From Mycobacterium sp. D16R12 (GTDB lineage: Bacteria; Actinomycetota; Actinomycetes; Mycobacteriales; Mycobacteriaceae): DNA of 64,000 nt. The stretch covers positions 99,934 to 163,933 of the forward strand of contig NZ_MAFC01000028.1 of NCBI RefSeq assembly GCF_002013465.1. The letters are read 5' to 3'. Made by a program: the position numbers and the translations under genes. Below the pieces are notes generated by a model, which ran no database searches, was not told the origin of the DNA, and saw only the letters and a program-made list of their open reading frames with translations. This document shows positions 53,318 through 61,533 of this stretch, piece after piece (within the stretch, counting starts at the first letter, position 1; each line of letters opens with the position of its first letter).

Positions 53318-54261
53318 CCGTGGCGGTCGGGCTCCTGGACGGTGAGATCCAGTCCTATCTGGATCACCTCGACGTGGAACGCGGCGTCGCCGCCAACACA
53401 CTGAGCTCGTACCGTCGCGACCTGCGCCGCTATCAGCAGCATCTCGCCGACCGCAAGATCGGCCGCCTGGCCGACGTGTCCGAACACGATGTGAGCGATT
53501 TCGTGGTCACATTGCGCCGGGGCGACCCTGACAATGGCGTGCCCGAGCTGTCCGCGTCGTCGGCAGCCCGCGCGCTGATCGCCGTGCGCGGACTGCACCG
53601 GTTCGCAGCCCTCGAAGGGCTGGCCCCGACCGATGTCGCTCGCGCCGTCAAACCACCGACCCCCAACCGGCGGCTGCCCAAGAGCCTGACGATCGACCAA
53701 GTGGAGGCCCTATTGGCCGCCGCGGGCGGAGCTGCCACTGACGGCCCGCTCGATCTTCGCAACCGCGCGCTCCTGGAACTGCTGTATTCGACCGGGGCGC
53801 GCATATCCGAGGCAGTGGGGCTCGATGTCGACGATGTCGATGTCCACGCCCGCTCGGCCCTGCTCTGGGGCAAGGGCGGCAAGCAGCGACTGGTGCCCGT
53901 GGGGCGCCCCGCGGTGGAAGCACTCCAGGCCTATCTGGTGCGCGGCCGCCCCGATCTGGCGCGACGAGGACGCGGCGGTGTGCCCGCGCTGTTCCTGAAT
54001 TCGCGGGGTGGGCGGTTGTCACGCCAAAGTGCCTGGCAGGTGCTGGCCGATGCCGCCGAACGCGCCAAGATCAGCGCGGCGGTATCGCCGCATACGCTGC
54101 GGCACTCCTTTGCAACGCACCTCCTCGAAGGTGGTGCCGATGTTCGCGTCGTGCAGGAATTACTCGGCCACGCCTCGGTGACGACGACGCAGATCTACAC
54201 GCTGGTCACCGTCAGTTCGCTGCGCGAAGTGTGGGCTGGTGCGCATCCCCGTGCCCGATAG
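53314..54261 (+). CDS. xerD: Tyrosine recombinase XerD
   Basis: 315 aa. Resolves chromosome dimers at dif together with XerC and FtsK. N-terminal SAM-like core-binding domain (about 8-95) and catalytic domain with Arg in TGARISEAVGL, Lys in GKGGKQRLVPVG, the HxxR motif HTLRHSFATHLLEGGADV, and GHASVTTTQIYTLV with the second His and the nucleophilic Tyr. GTG 53314 overlaps the NUDIX stop. No dif-like site noted nearby. Position equals Rv1701. Confidence 0.95.
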   Translation: MTVAVGLLDGEIQSYLDHLDVERGVAANTLSSYRRDLRRYQQHLADRKIGRLADVSEHDVSDFVVTLRRGDPDNGVPELSASSAARALIAVRGLHRFAALEGLAPTDVARAVKPPTPNRRLPKSLTIDQVEALLAAAGGAATDGPLDLRNRALLELLYSTGARISEAVGLDVDDVDVHARSALLWGKGGKQRLVPVGRPAVEALQAYLVRGRPDLARRGRGGVPALFLNSRGGRLSRQSAWQVLADAAERAKISAAVSPHTLRHSFATHLLEGGADVRVVQELLGHASVTTTQIYTLVTVSSLREVWAGAHPRAR

Positions 54262-54329
54262 TGCGCACTCCATGCGCGGGTTGCCGCTACCGGAAGCCGC
54301 AACCCCACTAGACTTGCGCGAATGCCTTC

Positions 54330-54350
54330 GATGAGCCATTTGCGCGAAGA
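54330..54350 (+). repeat. Dispersed MSRLRE repeat, copy D (upstream of parA-like gene)
   Basis: G plus ATGAGCCATTTGCGCGAAGA, two mismatches (GC to AT) from copy A. Its ATG opens the 16-codon micro-ORF that ends on the parA-like start. A partial echo, CTTGCGCGAA, lies just upstream at 54313-54322. Confidence 0.75.
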
Positions 54351-54381
54351 GGGTCGAACAGACGACCGGGAGGTGACGTGA
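54331..54381 (+). CDS. Micro-ORF overlapping the parA-like start (MSHLREEGRTDDREVT)
   Basis: Sixteen codons beginning in repeat copy D. The stop TGA overlaps the GTG start of the next gene (GTGA). The parA-like Shine-Dalgarno GGGAGG lies inside this micro-ORF, so its translation would expose or occlude that site. Same junction type as at argR. Confidence 0.5.
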   Translation: MSHLREEGRTDDREVT

Positions 54382-55259
54382 CGGACGGCAGCCTCGACTC
54401 TGACTTCCCCGGCGTGGACGGCGACGTTGATCTCACCGGTCGTCCTCACAAGGACATTCCCGAACCAAAGCCGCTGACCAGCCATGGCCCGGCCAGGGTC
54501 ATCGCGATGTGCAACCAGAAGGGCGGGGTGGGTAAGACCACGTCGACCATCAATCTGGGTGCCGCGTTGGCTGGCTATGGCCGACGGGTACTGCTTGTCG
54601 ACCTTGACCCGCAGGGCGCCCTGTCGGCCGGTTTGGGAATCGCCCACCACGAGCTGGAGACCACCGTGCACAACCTGCTGGTGGAGCCCAGGGTGTCGGT
54701 GGACGAGGTCCTCATGCGCACCCGCGTCGAGGGACTGGACCTGATCCCGAGCAATATCGACCTCTCTGCGGCCGAGATTCAGCTGGTCAACGAGGTGGGC
54801 CGGGAACACTCGCTGGCCCGCGCGCTACACCCGGTGCTCGACCGCTACGACTACGTGCTCATCGACTGCCAGCCGTCGCTGGGTCTGCTGACGGTGAACG
54901 CGTTGGCCTGCTCCGAGGGCGTGGTCATCCCGATGGAGTGCGCATTCTTCTCGCTGCGCGGGCTGGCGTTGCTCACCGACACCGTGGCCAAGGTGCGCGA
55001 CCGCCTCAACCCGAAGCTGTCGGTTTCCGGAATCGTCATCACCATGTTCGACGCCCGCACCCTGCACGCGCGTGAGGTGATGGCCCGGGTCATCGAGGTG
55101 TTCGGCGACCAGGTTTTCCACACCGTCATCACCCGCACCGTCCGCTTCCCGGAAACCAGTGTGGCCGGGGAGCCCATCACGACCTGGGCGCCCAAATCCT
55201 CCGGTGCCCAGGCCTATGTCTCGTTGGCTCGCGAGGTAATCGACCGGTTTGAATCGTGA
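54378..55259 (+). CDS. ParA/Soj-family ATPase (Rv1708-like)
   Basis: 293 aa. Deviant Walker A CNQKGGVGKTT (about residues 46-56), switch Asp in VLLVDLDPQGALSAGLG, and DYVLIDCQPSLGLLTVNALA. A disordered acidic N-terminus precedes the ATPase. It is not next to parB but heads the scpA-scpB-rluB-cmk-der run, so it may act in chromosome organisation with ScpAB rather than at parS. GTG 54378; stop overlaps scpA. Confidence 0.93.
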   Translation: MTDGSLDSDFPGVDGDVDLTGRPHKDIPEPKPLTSHGPARVIAMCNQKGGVGKTTSTINLGAALAGYGRRVLLVDLDPQGALSAGLGIAHHELETTVHNLLVEPRVSVDEVLMRTRVEGLDLIPSNIDLSAAEIQLVNEVGREHSLARALHPVLDRYDYVLIDCQPSLGLLTVNALACSEGVVIPMECAFFSLRGLALLTDTVAKVRDRLNPKLSVSGIVITMFDARTLHAREVMARVIEVFGDQVFHTVITRTVRFPETSVAGEPITTWAPKSSGAQAYVSLAREVIDRFES

Positions 55260-56152
55260 CCGTTGAGGTACCCGAAGCGCGGACTGTGTCTGATTCAGTC
55301 GCGACTTCCACGGAGCCCGTAGTGTCCGACTCCGCCGCTGCGGAACCGGAACCGAGGGCCGCCGATACCCACGGCTTCCGGATTCATCTCACAAACTTCG
55401 AGGGTCCGTTCGACCTACTGCTGCAACTGATTTCGCAGCATCGGCTCGATGTCACCGAGGTCTCCCTACACCAGGTGACCGACGAATTCATCGCCTACAC
55501 CAAGACGTTGGGCGACACGTACAGCCTGGACGAGGTCACCGCCTTCCTGGTGGTGGCGGCCACCCTGCTGGACCTCAAGGCAGCGCGGTTGCTGCCCTCG
55601 GGCCAGGTGGACGATTCCGACGATTTGGCCCTGCTGGAAATCCGTGACCTGCTGTTCGCGCGGCTGCTGCAGTACCGGGCGTTCAAGCATGTGGCGGAGA
55701 TGTTCGCCGAACTGGAGGCCGCCGCCCTGCGCTCGTACCCGCGCGCGGTGGCATTGGAGGAGCGGTTCAGCGAGCTGCTGCCGCCGGTCCACCTGGGGCT
55801 CGATGGGGACCAATTCGCCCAGCTCGCCGCCGGTGCGTTCACACCCCGGCCGGTTCCGACGGTGGGCCTGAGCCATCTGCACATTCCCCGGGTTTCGGTG
55901 CCTGAACACGCCAAACGGATGGTCGAGCTGCTGACCGAGCGTGGTGCGGGGCAGTGGATGACGTTCACCGAGCTGGTCGCCGAATGTTCGGCACCCATCG
56001 AGATCGTGGCCCGTTTCCTGGGCGTGCTCGAGCTCTACCGCTCCAAGGCGGTACTATTCGAGCAATCCGAACCGCTTGGACCGCTCCAAGTTTCATGGAC
56101 CGGTGAGCGCCCGGCGCAGGATGATCTAGAAAAGGCAGTGGACTACGCATGA
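55256..56152 (+). CDS. scpA: Segregation and condensation protein A (kleisin)
   Basis: 298 aa. Kleisin that bridges SMC heads. N-terminal domain FRIHLTNFEGPFDLLLQLISQHRLDVTEVSLHQVTDEFIAYTK, followed by VTAFLVVAATLLDLKAARLLP, and a C-terminal winged helix (VELLTERGAGQWMTFTELVAECSAPIEIVARFLGVLELYRSKAVLFEQ). The first 40 residues are a disordered Glu/Ala/Ser-rich extension. GTG 55256 overlaps the parA-like stop; stop overlaps scpB. Confidence 0.95.
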   Translation: MTVEVPEARTVSDSVATSTEPVVSDSAAAEPEPRAADTHGFRIHLTNFEGPFDLLLQLISQHRLDVTEVSLHQVTDEFIAYTKTLGDTYSLDEVTAFLVVAATLLDLKAARLLPSGQVDDSDDLALLEIRDLLFARLLQYRAFKHVAEMFAELEAAALRSYPRAVALEERFSELLPPVHLGLDGDQFAQLAAGAFTPRPVPTVGLSHLHIPRVSVPEHAKRMVELLTERGAGQWMTFTELVAECSAPIEIVARFLGVLELYRSKAVLFEQSEPLGPLQVSWTGERPAQDDLEKAVDYA

Positions 56153-56931
56153 GTGAGCAGACGATCCCTGTCGAGGGGTCGCACGAGTCCACCGATCTCG
56201 ATGCCCCCGTCGACACCGAGATCAGTGCCTTGGAATCGGGCTCGGAAGCCTCTGGCGAGGCAGAGTCGGGTGCGGAGGAATTCGTCCCGATGGCCGATGA
56301 CGAACTCATTAGCACTCTCGAAGCCCTCTTGCTGGTGGTGGACACACCCATCAGTGCCTCGGCGGTGGCAGCTGTCGTCGCCCAGCCACTAGACCGCGTA
56401 GCCGAAGCGCTGCAACGGATTTCAGAAATCTTGACCGATCGCACCAGCGGAATCGACCTTCGTGAGACGGTCGACGGCTGGCGTATGTACACGCGCGCCC
56501 AGTACGCCCCGTACGTCGAGAAGCTGCTGCTGGACGGCGCACGTTCCAAGCTGACTCGGGCCGCACTGGAGACCCTTGCCGTGGTGGCCTACCGGCAGCC
56601 GGTGACCAGATCCCGCGTCAGTGCGGTCCGCGGTGTGAATGTCGACGCCGTCATGCGGACACTGCTGATGCGCGGCTTGATCGCCGAAGCCGGCACCGAT
56701 GACGATTCGGGCGCTGTGATGTTCCGCACCACGGAGCTGTTCCTGGAGCGGCTCGGGCTGACCTCATTGACCGATCTTCCCGATATCGCACCGCTTCTTC
56801 CCGATATCGACGTGATCGACGACCTATCCGAAAACCTCGGCGACGAGCCGCGGTTCGCGCGGCTCGATCGGTCGCCCGCGGACGGTGCAGGATCCGGTGC
56901 CGCACCCGCCTTTACTGTTGATCAGGACTGA
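56149..56931 (+). CDS. scpB: Segregation and condensation protein B
   Basis: 260 aa. Two winged helices: DDELISTLEALLLVVDTPISASAVAAVVAQ and TRAALETLAVVAYRQPVTRSRVSAVRGVNVDAVMRTLLMRGLI. ScpB dimers bind the ScpA linker in the SMC complex. An acidic disordered N-terminus (about 45 residues) and a low-complexity C-terminus frame the fold. ATG 56149 overlaps scpA (ATGA); rluB follows after 3 nt. Confidence 0.95.
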   Translation: MSEQTIPVEGSHESTDLDAPVDTEISALESGSEASGEAESGAEEFVPMADDELISTLEALLLVVDTPISASAVAAVVAQPLDRVAEALQRISEILTDRTSGIDLRETVDGWRMYTRAQYAPYVEKLLLDGARSKLTRAALETLAVVAYRQPVTRSRVSAVRGVNVDAVMRTLLMRGLIAEAGTDDDSGAVMFRTTELFLERLGLTSLTDLPDIAPLLPDIDVIDDLSENLGDEPRFARLDRSPADGAGSGAAPAFTVDQD

Positions 56932-56934
56932 ACG

Positions 56935-57675
56935 ATGAATGAAGAGGGAATTCGACTCCAGAAGGTGTTGTCGCAAGCGGGAATTGCGTCACGCCGGGTA
57001 GCCGAGCGGATGATTTACGAGGGTCGCGTCGAAGTTGACGGTCAGATCGTCACGGAGCAGGGCAGGCGAATCGATCCGGCGGTCAACGTGGTTCGCGTCG
57101 ATGGCGCCCGCGTGATCATGAACTCCGAGTTGGTGTATCTGGCACTCAACAAGCCCTACGGCATGCTGTCGACCATGTCGGACGACCGTGGTCGCCCGTG
57201 CATCGGGAAGCTGATCGAGGAGCGGGTGCGCAGCAATCAGGGCGTCCGCAATGTCGGGCGTCTCGACGCCGAAACCGTCGGGCTGATCCTGCTCACCAAT
57301 GACGGGGAGCTGACTCACCGGCTCATGCACCCGTCCTACGAGGTACCCAAGACGTACATCGCGACGGTGGCGGGCACGGTGCCGCGCGGCCTCGGCAGGC
57401 AGTTGCGCGACGGCGTGGAGCTTGCCGACGGACCTGCGAAGATTGACGATTTCAAGTTCCTCGGCACCGTGGATGGCCAGACCATGATCCAGCTGACCCT
57501 GCATGAGGGACGCAATCGCATTGTGCGCCGGATGCTCGACGCCGTGGGCCATCCGGTGTTGGAGCTGGTGCGGACCAAAATCGGCGATGTGGTGCTGGGT
57601 AATCAACGTCCCGGGAGCCTGCGCGCTCTGGGCCGCGACGAGGTCGGCTCGCTGTACAAGGCGGTGCGCTTGTGA
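56935..57675 (+). CDS. 23S rRNA pseudouridine synthase RluB-type
   Basis: 246 aa. S4 domain at the N-terminus (GIRLQKVLSQAGIASRRVAERMIYEGRVEVDG), then the RsuA/RluB catalytic domain with Asp in VGRLDAETVGLILLTNDGELTHRLMHP and KTYIATVAGTVPRG, EGRNRIVRRMLDAVGHPVLEL. Expected to isomerise a uridine of 23S rRNA near U2605 (E. coli numbering, by family). In the rluB-cmk-der order typical of actinobacteria. Confidence 0.93.
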   Translation: MNEEGIRLQKVLSQAGIASRRVAERMIYEGRVEVDGQIVTEQGRRIDPAVNVVRVDGARVIMNSELVYLALNKPYGMLSTMSDDRGRPCIGKLIEERVRSNQGVRNVGRLDAETVGLILLTNDGELTHRLMHPSYEVPKTYIATVAGTVPRGLGRQLRDGVELADGPAKIDDFKFLGTVDGQTMIQLTLHEGRNRIVRRMLDAVGHPVLELVRTKIGDVVLGNQRPGSLRALGRDEVGSLYKAVRL

Positions 57676-58358
57676 CGCGCGTCGTGGTCGCCATCGACGG
57701 CCCGTCCGGCACCGGAAAATCTTCGGTGGCCAAGGAATTGGCTCGGCAGCTCGGCGCCGCCTACCTGGACACCGGGGCGATGTACCGGATCGTGACGCTC
57801 TGGGTGCTGCGCGCCGGTGTCGACCTCGCCGATCCCGCAGCCATCTCCGCTGCCACCGCACAGGTTCCCATGTCGGTGGGGTCCGATCCCGACGCGCAGA
57901 CAGCTCTGCTTGCGGGAGAAGATGTTTCAACTCCCATCCGGGGAACCGAGGTGACCGGCGCGGTCTCTGCGGTGTCTGCGGTGCCGGCAGTACGCGAGCG
58001 ATTGGTGCGACAGCAGCGTGAGCTGGCCGAGGGCAGTGGCGGCGCGGTGGTGGTAGAGGGTCGCGATATCGGTACCGTGGTGCTCCCTGATGCCGACGTG
58101 AAGATCTATCTCACCGCATCGGCGCAGGCCCGGGCGCAGCGCCGTAATACACAGAACATCTCCGGCGGCGGAGCCGACGAGTACGAGCGCGTACTCGCCG
58201 ACGTGCAGCGCCGCGATCATTTGGACTCGACACGAGCGGTTTCGCCGTTGCGGCCGGCCGAGGACGCGGTGCAGGTCGACACGAGCGATATGACACAGGA
58301 TCAGGTCGTGGCCCACCTGCTGGACCTGGTGCGAACAAAGGCAGGGGCATCTCGATGA
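57672..58358 (+). CDS. cmk: Cytidylate kinase
   Basis: 228 aa. P-loop IDGPSGTGKSSVAKELARQLGAAYLDTGAMYR, the NMP-binding insert, and lid residues VVEGRDIGTVVLPDADVKIYLTASAQARAQRR. Phosphorylates CMP and dCMP. GTG 57672 overlaps the rluB stop and the TGA overlaps der (ATGA), so translation of all three is chained. Confidence 0.96.
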   Translation: MTRVVVAIDGPSGTGKSSVAKELARQLGAAYLDTGAMYRIVTLWVLRAGVDLADPAAISAATAQVPMSVGSDPDAQTALLAGEDVSTPIRGTEVTGAVSAVSAVPAVRERLVRQQRELAEGSGGAVVVEGRDIGTVVLPDADVKIYLTASAQARAQRRNTQNISGGGADEYERVLADVQRRDHLDSTRAVSPLRPAEDAVQVDTSDMTQDQVVAHLLDLVRTKAGASR

Positions 58359-59755
58359 CCGACGGCACATGGGTCGATGAAAGCGATTGGGAAATCGACG
58401 AATTCGGCGAAGACGAGGCGGCCGAGGAATCGAGTGCCGCGCCTGCCGTGGTGGCGGTGGTCGGTCGCCCGAATGTCGGCAAGTCGACATTGGTGAACCG
58501 GATCATCGGGCGTCGTGAAGCGGTTGTCCAAGACATTCCCGGGGTGACCAGGGACCGCGTCTCCTATCCCGCCGAATGGATGGATCGCCGATTCACCGTA
58601 CAAGACACCGGTGGGTGGGAGGCCGATGCGTCTGGCCTGCAGCAGCTCGTCGCCGAACAGGCGCGGCACGCGATGGCGACCGCGGATCTGATCATCCTGG
58701 TCGTCGACGCGACGGTCGGCGCGACCTCAACAGACGAAGACGCGGCGAAACTACTGCGCCGATCGGGCAAGCCAGTCTTCCTGGCTGCCAACAAGGTTGA
58801 TAGCGACAGGGCCGAGGCCGACGCCGCAGCACTGTGGTCGCTGGGACTGGGCGAGCCCTTTCCCATCAGCGCCATGCACGGGCGTGGGGTCGCGGATCTA
58901 CTCGACCGTGTGGTCGCCGATCTGCCCCAGGTGTCCGCACGCGGATCGGGAGAGGGCGGTCCGCGACGTGTGGCTCTCGTCGGAAAACCCAATGTGGGCA
59001 AGAGTTCTCTGCTGAACAAGCTGTCGGGGGACCAGCGGTCGGTGGTCCACGACACCGCCGGGACGACGGTCGACCCGGTAGACACCTTGATCGAACTCGA
59101 CGGCAAGACTTGGCGTTTCGTTGATACGGCTGGTTTGCGCCGCAAGGTCGGGCAAGCCTCCGGCCATGAGTACTACGCCTCGCTGCGTACCCATGGAGCC
59201 ATCGAGGCGGCCGAGGTCGCGATCGTGCTTTTGGACGCATCGCAGCCCATCACCGAACAGGACCAGCGAGTGCTGTCCATGGTGGTCGAATCCGGGCGCG
59301 CATTGGTACTCGCATTCAATAAATGGGATCTGGTGGACGAGGATCGTCACGACCTCCTTGAACGTGAAGTAGACCTTCAGCTTTCACAGCTCAGCTGGGC
59401 ACAACGCGTGAACATCTCGGCCAAGAGCGGCCGCGCACTCCAGAAATTGGTGCCCGCGATCGAGTCTGCGCTGCGCTCGTGGGATTCGCGAATTTCCACC
59501 GGTCAGCTCAATACCTGGGTCAAGGAAGTGGTTGCTGCGACGCCACCTCCGGTGCGCGGCGGGAAGCAGCCACGCGTGTTGTTCATCACCCAGGCCACAT
59601 CGCGGCCACCCACCTTCGTGCTATTTACCACCGGTTTTCTCGAAGCCGGGTACCGCCGATTCCTCGAGCGCAGATTGCGTGAAACCTTCGGTTTCGAAGG
59701 CACTCCCATCAGGGTGAATGTTCGGATGCGCGAGAAGCGCGGACCCAAACGCTAA
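58355..59755 (+). CDS. der: Ribosome assembly GTPase Der (EngA)
   Basis: 466 aa with two tandem G domains and a KH-like C-terminal domain. First: GRPNVGKSTLVNRI, DTGGWE, NKVD. Second: GKPNVGKSSLLNKLSG, DTAGLRRK, NKWD. The C-terminal KH region begins near RISTGQLNTWVKEVVAATPPP. Needed for 50S maturation. Acidic N-terminal tail of about 30 residues. Last gene of the long co-oriented run that starts near 42.9 kb; no intrinsic terminator is apparent in the 200 nt after it. Confidence 0.97.
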   Translation: MTDGTWVDESDWEIDEFGEDEAAEESSAAPAVVAVVGRPNVGKSTLVNRIIGRREAVVQDIPGVTRDRVSYPAEWMDRRFTVQDTGGWEADASGLQQLVAEQARHAMATADLIILVVDATVGATSTDEDAAKLLRRSGKPVFLAANKVDSDRAEADAAALWSLGLGEPFPISAMHGRGVADLLDRVVADLPQVSARGSGEGGPRRVALVGKPNVGKSSLLNKLSGDQRSVVHDTAGTTVDPVDTLIELDGKTWRFVDTAGLRRKVGQASGHEYYASLRTHGAIEAAEVAIVLLDASQPITEQDQRVLSMVVESGRALVLAFNKWDLVDEDRHDLLEREVDLQLSQLSWAQRVNISAKSGRALQKLVPAIESALRSWDSRISTGQLNTWVKEVVAATPPPVRGGKQPRVLFITQATSRPPTFVLFTTGFLEAGYRRFLERRLRETFGFEGTPIRVNVRMREKRGPKR

Positions 59756-59955
59756 CTGTCGGTGAGATAGCAACAGGGGCAAGCTAAAAGACCTCATGCA
59801 CATTGCCCTCGCAGGCTCCGTTCACCGAATATTCGCGCTCGTGTTGAGATCTACCCGATCGGAATCGCCCACTTTTTCGGTTTGCCGACCTAGGCTGGTT
59901 TGACCGTCTACCATCCTGCGGCGGTAGCAAAACCACCTACGAAAGGCGCAACACA

Positions 59956-60522
59956 GTGGCGGACACACTCACCCCGGGTCAGAAGCTGGATTCGGGACAG
60001 AGCCTCACCTCGAACAACGGCGCGTACACCCTGACCCTGCAGGATGACGGCAACCTGGTTCTGACGGATGGCGGCAGCCCCGTTTGGGCCTCAGACACAA
60101 GCGGACACACCGCCGGCCACGCAGAGGTGCAGGGCGACGGCAACTTCGTCGTGTACGACAACGGTGGTGGCGCGCTCTGGAGCAGCAACACCGAGGGCCG
60201 CTCCGACGTGAAGCTGGTGCTGCAGGACGACCGCAACCTGGTGCTTTACGCAGGCGCGGATTCTGTCTGGTCTTCGGGCACTCAGACCGACACCCCGGTT
60301 GCACCGGCAACCGAGTCTGTTGAGGTTGCGCCTGCGGCCGTGGAGGAGCCTGCTCCTGCCCCGGAGCCCCGCACCTACACCGTCGTGTCGGGTGACACCC
60401 TGTGGGCCATCGCCGAGCGTTTCTACGGTGACGGCAACCAGTACCAGAAGATCGCCGACGCGAGCGGGGTTGCCAACCCCGATCTGATCCAGCCGGGTCA
60501 GGTTCTGACGATCCCGGAGTAA
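59956..60522 (+). CDS. Mannose-type B-lectin with C-terminal LysM domain
   Basis: 188 aa. Residues about 1-112 form a bulb-type lectin prism with three repeats: QDDGNLVLT (imperfect), QGDGNFVVY and QDDRNLVLY, the last two matching the mannose-binding QxDxNxVxY motif exactly. A Pro/Glu/Ala linker leads to a LysM domain (about 138-187, YTVVSGDTLWAIAERFYGD to LIQPGQVLTIPE) that should bind peptidoglycan. No signal peptide is visible, although both domains act on surface glycans. A LysM lectin has been described in M. smegmatis. GTG 59956 with GAAAGG upstream; a TTGACC near 59900 may be part of its promoter. Confidence 0.9.
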   Translation: MADTLTPGQKLDSGQSLTSNNGAYTLTLQDDGNLVLTDGGSPVWASDTSGHTAGHAEVQGDGNFVVYDNGGGALWSSNTEGRSDVKLVLQDDRNLVLYAGADSVWSSGTQTDTPVAPATESVEVAPAAVEEPAPAPEPRTYTVVSGDTLWAIAERFYGDGNQYQKIADASGVANPDLIQPGQVLTIPE

Positions 60523-60565
60523 TCACGCCGCTTAAGCAAGCAGCTTGATGCAAGCCTCTTGGCCC

Positions 60566-60603
60566 CATCGGCCCCGTCGGGTTAACCCCTGGCGGGGCCG
60601 ATG
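60566..60603. terminator. Hairpin between the lectin gene and the convergent DUF222 pseudogene
   Basis: CATCGGCCCCG (60566-60576) pairs exactly with CGGGGCCGATG (60593-60603) across a 16 nt loop. No T-run follows on either side, so termination strength is uncertain. It lies 43 nt after the lectin stop and could serve both strands. Confidence 0.55.
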
Positions 60604-60608
60604 TCGTG

Positions 60609-61211
60609 CTACTCCCGTAGGTAGCCATCGGGGTGGTGGAGCGAATTGGTACGCGGGACGCGTGCCGGATCAACACGTGCGGGCGGAATCGACCACGTAC
60701 GGGCCCTCAGGGCCGCGTGTGGCCCGCCAGTGGTGATCCTGGAGCCCCAGAAGCGTGTGTCGTGCCGCCCGTGGGCCCACTCGTCCATGTGGTGCACCCG
60801 GCAGTGATACGCCGGCCGATCGCGCTCCGGGTAGGTGCAGCCACGGTCCTTGGCGGTCAACACGATTCGCTGGTCCGCGGTGGCGATCCGTTTCGCCCGC
60901 CCCCAAGTGCAGTGCGCGCCCGTTGTCGTCGAAGACGGCCAGGTAGTCATGGGGGTGACTGGCCATCCGGATGAGAGTGTCCGCAAGCACATCCGCCAGA
61001 TTGGCCCTACCAAACTGCCCTGGAACATGCTCGGCTACAAGCTCATTGACGATCGGACGGATCGCGGCGGGAATTCGTTGGATAAGCGCCTCTACGCCGC
61101 GAAGGACGGCGAGACGGTCGCCCTGCGTCAGAGACTGCGCACGAGTTCCGAGAGCGCGTCGATGGCATGACCCAGTCCCGCGAGGACCTTACCTGCGTCG
61201 ATATCAACCAT
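60609..61211 (-). pseudogene. Decayed DUF222/HNH (13E12-like) gene
   Basis: Reading frames on the minus strand must be joined to recover the family. From ATG 61211, VDIDAGKVLAGLGHAIDALSELVRSL continues after a frameshift as TQGDRLAVLRGVEALIQRIPAAIRPIVNELVAEHVPGQFGRANLADVLADTLIRM. It then jumps to the distal part SHPHDYLAVFDDNGRALHLG, again shifted to ATADQRIVLTAKDRGCTYPERDRPAYHCRVHHMDEWAHG (the HNH core) and to IPPARVDPARVPRTNSLHHPDGYL. At least two frameshifts and a large internal deletion (about half the usual length is missing) make it non-functional. Intact relatives are SOS-induced 13E12 repeat proteins; the SOS box is still present. Confidence 0.85.
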
Positions 61212-61226
61212 CGAACCCATGTTCGA
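61211..61226. promoter_or_regulatory. Perfect LexA (SOS) box
   Basis: TCGAAC-CCAT-GTTCGA matches the mycobacterial SOS consensus TCGAAC(N4)GTTCGA without a mismatch. On the minus strand its last A is the first base of the ATG of the decayed DUF222 gene. 13E12-family genes of M. tuberculosis are known to carry such boxes. No intact gene is placed to use it on the plus strand except tRNA-Pro 157 nt away. Confidence 0.85.
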
Positions 61227-61382
61227 ATGATGGGAAGCCACTCCGACAAGTGGACACCAAATGTTGCGGATGATTTTGTTGTGACACAAGTGATTTCAGA
61301 GTCCCGGCGCCGTTGGCCGGAATCCGAGTTCAGGATCTCACCAGACCTACGGTAGGCTTCCGTCTGCTGCTCATAGCGGCGG

Positions 61383-61456
<74 letters not shown>

Positions 61457-61460
61457 CAAC

Positions 61461-61496
61461 AAAAATCCCTTCTGACCTAGGTCGGAGGGGATTTTT
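61461..61496 (+). terminator. Intrinsic terminator of tRNA-Pro
   Basis: AAAAATCCCTTCTGACC (61461-61477), loop TA, then GGTCGGAGGGGATTTTT (61480-61496): a 17 bp stem with two G-U pairs ending in five T. The A-run on the opposite side would let it also stop the minus-strand recQ transcript, whose stop codon is at 61534. Confidence 0.9.
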
Positions 61497-61533
61497 AGTT
61501 TCTGAATGAGTGCCAGTTGTTGCTTGGGCAGGG

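Noticed and set aside
54313..54322. CTTGCGCGAA upstream of repeat copy D as a sixth repeat copy
   Set aside because: Only a 10-base partial match without the ATG-containing half; listed with copy D instead.
60609..61028. An intact 139-residue minus-strand gene in the DUF222 region
   Set aside because: The frame contains only fragments of the family; other fragments lie in neighbouring frames, so it is part of a pseudogene.
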